A stretch of DNA of 52,200 nt from JAQVXR01 sp050945755 (GTDB taxonomy: Bacteria; Bacillota; Dehalobacteriia; Dehalobacteriales; Dehalobacteriaceae). A model generated the notes under the pieces. The model made no database searches. It saw nothing but the letters and a program-made list of their open reading frames with translations, and was not told the origin of the DNA. Below, in pieces: positions 48,455 through 52,200 of the stretch. Position numbers and translations under genes: made by a program. How positions within the stretch are numbered: the first letter of the stretch is position 1; each line of letters opens with the position of its first letter. Where the stretch lies: NCBI GenBank assembly GCA_050945755.1, contig JBMNTN010000010.1, positions 1 to 52,200 on the forward strand, given 5' to 3'.

Positions 48455-50329
48455 TCACCCTGCGCTTCTTTCCCGGGCCAGAATTGTTAAGATCTTACTG
48501 CTCCGGGCAAGAAACTCTGCCATCGCTCCAGGTTCCAACCGCTTATGACTGATTAGTGCCAGATCGTAGATTTGTTGACAAATAAGTTTTACATCTTCCT
48601 CCCGATCAGGAAGATCACTCAACTTCAAAATTAAGTTAACCAAATCATTAGTTTTATTCAATACCAATGTTTCTTCACCGGAAAACATATTCCCCATATC
48701 TTTCCGGCCGAAAGCAGCACTCATATCCTGAAAACGCCGGGTTTGCTCCGCCAGGAGAATCATCGCAGGAGGCTCGGCTGTTTTTAAATTATCCACCTGA
48801 GTTTTCAGCTTGTCATTACCTAGCGCTTCCTTAAATATCTTTGATAACTTTTCCTGAGTCTCTGCTCCCGGGGTGTCCGCAGTACCTTTTAAACTTTCCG
48901 ACAAATCAGAGTCAATCCGCAAGAATTTCACACCATCTTCTTTACCCTCAATAAACTGGATAAAGTGCAGATCAATAGCCGCAGGTAAAACAACCGCATC
49001 CAGCCCCTGCTCCTTAAAAAGATTAACGTACTGGGCTTGTTGCTTTTCATCCGTCACATAAAAAACTTTCTTCTCATCTTTAACCTTGTTTTTTGTCAGA
49101 TATTCATTCAGCGTTTGATAATCTCCGTTAATAGTTTTATAAACAATAATGTCTTTTACCCGGTCATAAAATTTTTCTTCCTTAATGCAACCAAACTTAA
49201 CAAAGGGATTAATGTCATCCCAACAGTTGTTGTACCTTTCCCTTTCTCCTTTAAACAATTGCGTCAGCTTATCACTGACTTTTTTAGTAATATGTTTGGA
49301 AATCTTAATAACGTTGGCATCCTTTTGGAGGAAACTCCTGGACACATTAAGAGGCAAATCCTTACAGTCGATGACACCTTTCAACAGCATCAAAAACTCA
49401 GGGATCACTTCTTTAATGTTGTCTGCAACGAAAACTTGGTTGTTAAAAAGCTTGATTCTCCCTTCCAAAGTATCAAACTCATTTTCTATCCTGGGGAAAT
49501 AGAGAATTCCTTTGAGATTAAAGGGATAGTCCACATTCAAATGGATCCAAAACAATGGTTCCCGAAAATCGAAAAACACCTTGTGGTAAAATTCCTTATA
49601 TTCTTCATCGGTACAGTCTTTCGGATCTTTTAACCACAGAGGGTGGGGATCATTCAACGGTGCAGGCTCTTCTTTTTTATCTTCTTTCTTTTCTTCCTCA
49701 TTCTCCAAGAAAATTTCTACCGGCATAAAAGCACAGTATTTATTAATGATCTCCCGCAGCTTACTTTCATCTAAAAACTCGGCGCTGTCTTCACCGACAG
49801 CCAGTAAAACCGTTGTGCCCCGTTCACTGCGCTCCGACGGGGTAAGCTCATATTCTGTACCCCCCGCACAAACCCAGTGGACCGCCGCTGCCCCTTCCTG
49901 ATAGGATAGAGTATCAATTTCTACCCGCTCAGCTACCATAAAAGCAGAATAAAAACCCAATCCAAAGTGTCCGATGATTTGGCTTCCTTCGTCATCCTGG
50001 TCTTTGTATTTCGCAATAAATTCTTCCGCACCGGAGAAGGCAATTTGGTTAATATATTTTTTTACTTCCTCCCCCGTCATCCCGATCCCGTTATCAATAA
50101 AACGAAGTGTCTTATTAGTTTTATTAAATCCAACCTTTATAAAATATTTGGTATCCTCCGGAATGTCAACTTCCCCCAGATCGGAAAGTCGTTTCAGTTT
50201 ACTTACGGCATCAACGCCGTTGGCAATCAGTTCCCGGACAAAAATATCCCGGTCAGAATAGAGCCATTTTTTTATAATGGGAAAAATATTTTCCGTATGA
50301 ATACTAATATTACCGCTTTCCTGGTTCAT
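48455..50329 (-). CDS. htpG: Chaperone HtpG (Hsp90)
   Basis: ATP-dependent homodimeric chaperone, 624 residues. The N-terminal GHKL ATPase domain has RELIANGVDAVSKL (family Glu, Asn and Asp kept), IDNGIGMT and GHFGLGFYSAFMVA; a charged linker (EEEKKEDKKEEP, about 213-224) leads to the middle domain with LPLNVSRSFLQKD, then the dimerisation domain. GGAGG lies seven bases before the ATG at 50329; a GTG one codon earlier is close. A CIRCE element upstream indicates HrcA control, unlike Bacillus htpG. Confidence 0.96.
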   Translation of the reverse strand: MNQESGNISIHTENIFPIIKKWLYSDRDIFVRELIANGVDAVSKLKRLSDLGEVDIPEDTKYFIKVGFNKTNKTLRFIDNGIGMTGEEVKKYINQIAFSGAEEFIAKYKDQDDEGSQIIGHFGLGFYSAFMVAERVEIDTLSYQEGAAAVHWVCAGGTEYELTPSERSERGTTVLLAVGEDSAEFLDESKLREIINKYCAFMPVEIFLENEEEKKEDKKEEPAPLNDPHPLWLKDPKDCTDEEYKEFYHKVFFDFREPLFWIHLNVDYPFNLKGILYFPRIENEFDTLEGRIKLFNNQVFVADNIKEVIPEFLMLLKGVIDCKDLPLNVSRSFLQKDANVIKISKHITKKVSDKLTQLFKGERERYNNCWDDINPFVKFGCIKEEKFYDRVKDIIVYKTINGDYQTLNEYLTKNKVKDEKKVFYVTDEKQQAQYVNLFKEQGLDAVVLPAAIDLHFIQFIEGKEDGVKFLRIDSDLSESLKGTADTPGAETQEKLSKIFKEALGNDKLKTQVDNLKTAEPPAMILLAEQTRRFQDMSAAFGRKDMGNMFSGEETLVLNKTNDLVNLILKLSDLPDREEDVKLICQQIYDLALISHKRLEPGAMAEFLARSSKILTILARERSAG

Positions 50330-50386
50330 CACAATCCCTCCGATTAATAAGAAATGGCCTAGTCTCAGGCTTATTTTTTACATTAT

Positions 50387-50416
50387 ATTCTAGTGTATTT
50401 ATTAAAAACTTGTCAA
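50387..50416 (-). promoter_or_regulatory. Sigma-A promoter of htpG
   Basis: TTGACA (50411-50416), 18 bases, TAGAAT (50387-50392) on the minus strand, 60-90 bases before the htpG start. Confidence 0.75.
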
Positions 50417-50422
50417 GAAAAA

Positions 50423-50449
50423 TTAGCACTCTCGGATTGAGAGTGCTAA
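50423..50449. promoter_or_regulatory. CIRCE operator (HrcA binding site)
   Basis: Perfect consensus TTAGCACTC-N9-GAGTGCTAA. It lies six bases upstream of the htpG -35 box and 13 bases past the sufB-like stop. The palindrome continues two bases into the spacer and is followed by TTTTT on the minus strand, so it can also act as terminator for the suf genes. Confidence 0.95.
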
Positions 50450-50463
50450 ATACTTGTGTATTG

Positions 50464-51384
50464 CTATTTCAAGAAGCCCTGGAGAATGGTATCCTCTGCC
50501 TCTTGTTCTGTCAATCCCAAGGACATGAGCTTAGTAATCTGTTCTGAAGCAATCTTTCCGATCGCCGCTTCATGGATGAGCTGGGCATCGCTGTGCAAAG
50601 CGGTAATTTGGGGAATGGAAGAAACCTGAGCATCGTGCATGATAATGGAATCACACTGGATATGCCCCCGGCATCTGCTTTTCCCAATCATATTCAGATG
50701 AAAAATCTGCTGAGAATCGTTCTGAGCCACAGAACGAGAAATGATCTGGGCAGTGGATTCATCACCAAGGAGTTCCACATTGACAATGGACTCCGCTGTC
50801 TGATCCTTGTAGGTCAGAAGCCTTTCTACAATAATCAAACGGGCATTTTTATGCAGGCGGATTTCCGTATCCCGTTTTGCTCGGTCCACTCCCTTAATCT
50901 GGACCATTTCCAGTTCTGCTACGCCGCCTTCCTCCACCTCAATAAATGTGCGCGGGTTCAGAATTTTTTCTCCGTTTCCTTCTCCCTGACCATAATGCTT
51001 TTCCACATACTTTAAATGAGCGCCTTTTCGGACATAAAGATCGTGTACTCCATCATGCTGAGACTTTTTTGCCCCCGGATTGTGAATACCGCAGCCCGCC
51101 ACCACCAGAACATCAGCGCCTGCACCAATCTCAAAAGTGTTGTATACTACATCCTCAATTCCCTCCGTCGAAACAATCACCGGGATATGAACGCTTTCTC
51201 CCTTGGTATTCGGCCGGACAATAATATCTATCCCCGGCTTGTCCTTTTTGGGAATAATGTCAATATTTGCAGTAGTGTTCCTGCTAATCCCGCTTCCGTT
51301 TTTTCTAATATTATAAGCACCGCGGGGAATTTCATGAAGACCGGCAATAGTCTCCAAGAGTGCCTTATCGACTGCGTCTAACAA
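50464..51384 (-). CDS. sufB: SufB/SufD-family Fe-S cluster scaffold (minimal SUF/SMS type)
   Basis: A 306-residue beta-helix protein of the SufBD family, shorter than classical SufB. Recognisable are IPVIVSTEGIED, the Cys-containing VVAGCGIHNPGAK, the GAHLKYVEKHYGQG strand and the C-terminal HEAAIGKIASEQITKLMSLG, where the His/Glu pair is typical of the scaffold. Clostridia and archaea often have only a sufC-sufB pair, with no sufS or sufU beside it, called the minimal system; this fits. The ATG region overlaps the sufC end by seven bases, so the two are coupled. Confidence 0.9.
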   Translation of the reverse strand: MLDAVDKALLETIAGLHEIPRGAYNIRKNGSGISRNTTANIDIIPKKDKPGIDIIVRPNTKGESVHIPVIVSTEGIEDVVYNTFEIGAGADVLVVAGCGIHNPGAKKSQHDGVHDLYVRKGAHLKYVEKHYGQGEGNGEKILNPRTFIEVEEGGVAELEMVQIKGVDRAKRDTEIRLHKNARLIIVERLLTYKDQTAESIVNVELLGDESTAQIISRSVAQNDSQQIFHLNMIGKSRCRGHIQCDSIIMHDAQVSSIPQITALHSDAQLIHEAAIGKIASEQITKLMSLGLTEQEAEDTILQGFLK

Positions 51385-52121
51385 TTCCTTCCCACTCCTT
51401 TATCACAAGTCATGCTGCACCTGCAGTCAAGGTTCGTATTGACAATGTCAGCCAGAATTTTTTCCTTACCGGTCCTTTCTTTTATCTCACCGTTGGCCAT
51501 TAAAATTACTTCATCCGCTAAATTCAGAATCCGTTCCTGGTGAGAAATAATCACCACTGTGGTGTCATATTTCAGATGGAAATTTTCAAATGTCTCCACT
51601 AGTTTTTGAAAACTCCACAGGTCAATCCCCGCTTCCGGTTCGTCAAAAACCGCCAGCTTTAAGTTGCGGGCAAGGATGGAGGCAATCTCAATTCTTTTTA
51701 GCTCACCGCCAGACAAACTGGCGTCAATTTCCCGATCCAAATAATCCTGAGCACAAAGACCAACATCTAAGAGTAAGCCGCAAAGATAAGTTGTTTCATC
51801 ATTCCCGCTTGCCAGCGCCAGTAATTCCCTTACTTTGATCCCCTTAAAACGAGGAGGCTGCTGAAAGGCATAACCTATGCCAAGGCGGGCTCTTTGAGAA
51901 ACATCAAAACCCGTAATGTCCTGACCGTTGAATAATAACCTTCCCGCGGTCGGTGCATAAATCCCCATTATTATCTTGGCAAGGGATGATTTACCACTTC
52001 CGTTGGGGCCGGTAACTACATAAATCTTTTTATCTTCTAAGGTAAGGGAGATATTATTTAGAATCTCCACCTGCCCCTTGACTCCGTCTGCTGCTAAGGA
52101 AACACCCTGAATTTCAAGCAT
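51378..52121 (-). CDS. sufC: Fe-S assembly ATPase SufC with a cysteine-rich tail
   Basis: ABC-type ATPase that drives the SufB scaffold, 247 residues. Walker A VTGPNGSGKSSLAK (about 36-49), Q-loop YAFQQPPRF, signature LSGGELKRIEIA, Walker B LAVFDEPEAGIDLW and switch His in VIISHQERIL. The last 20 residues, after the normal end of the family, contain five cysteines (CRCSMTC, then a C-terminal Cys). GGGGGT lies seven bases before the ATG. First gene of the two-gene unit; bases 52122-52200 show only an AT-rich leader with a possible TATAGT box. Confidence 0.93.
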   Translation of the reverse strand: MLEIQGVSLAADGVKGQVEILNNISLTLEDKKIYVVTGPNGSGKSSLAKIIMGIYAPTAGRLLFNGQDITGFDVSQRARLGIGYAFQQPPRFKGIKVRELLALASGNDETTYLCGLLLDVGLCAQDYLDREIDASLSGGELKRIEIASILARNLKLAVFDEPEAGIDLWSFQKLVETFENFHLKYDTTVVIISHQERILNLADEVILMANGEIKERTGKEKILADIVNTNLDCRCSMTCDKGVGRNC

Positions 52122-52200
52122 GATTTATACCCCCTTACTATAAATTATTTTACAATATCCACAACAAAAAATATACACAAGCTTGAGAATAAAAACAGAA

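Overview
The window reads as a chromosomal segment of a spore-forming, low-to-mid GC Firmicute, most likely an anaerobic member of the Clostridia. The pointers are a Spo0F-type regulator, class II Fba and GlpX, a two-gene SufBC-like iron-sulfur system, DUF2600 terpene synthase, strong AGGAGG-type ribosome binding sites and frequent GTG/TTG starts. No tRNA, rRNA, insertion sequence, prophage or CRISPR array was seen. Almost all genes lie on the minus strand; only a polyprenyl synthetase (41233-42234) and an acidic secreted protein (47363-48388) are on the plus strand.

Positions 1-26290 are a housekeeping block whose order matches, from right to left, the Bacillus pyrG-spo0F-fba-fsa-glpX-rho-rpmE-prfA-prmC-ywlC-mntP-ywlE/F-glyA-upp-wecB neighbourhood. 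murA and spoIIR, which belong in that Bacillus order, are absent here. The local insertions are a zinc-ribbon protein, alr plus femX, a LysM/M23 peptidase, a radical SAM protein, DUF1385, two half-size chromate transporters and a ZIP transporter. The arginine phosphatase YwlE and ribose-5-phosphate isomerase RpiB are fused into one gene.

Positions 26521-37310 hold an ECF sigma factor overlapping an anti-sigma factor with a beta-propeller-like outer domain, followed by one 8.7 kb gene for a cyclic beta-1,2-glucan synthase. Positions 37440-40441 are a thiamine-precursor ABC transporter operon led by a TPP riboswitch. Positions 41233-43297 hold a convergent pair, polyprenyl synthetase and DUF2600 (YtpB-like) C35 terpene synthase.

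Positions 43430-47171 are the most interesting part: a stressosome operon rsbR-rsbS-rsbT-rsbX that ends, instead of in rsbU/rsbV/rsbW/sigB, in a sporulation-kinase-like histidine kinase whose N-terminus looks like the RsbT-binding domain of RsbU. This predicts that RsbT released from the stressosome switches a histidine kinase, possibly feeding the Spo0F encoded in the same window. A strongly acidic, internally duplicated secreted protein is transcribed divergently from it. The window ends with CIRCE-controlled htpG and a sufC-sufB minimal iron-sulfur assembly pair.

Start sites were moved from the longest reading frame wherever a ribosome binding site supported it. Motif positions come from reading the sequence by eye; no database search was run.
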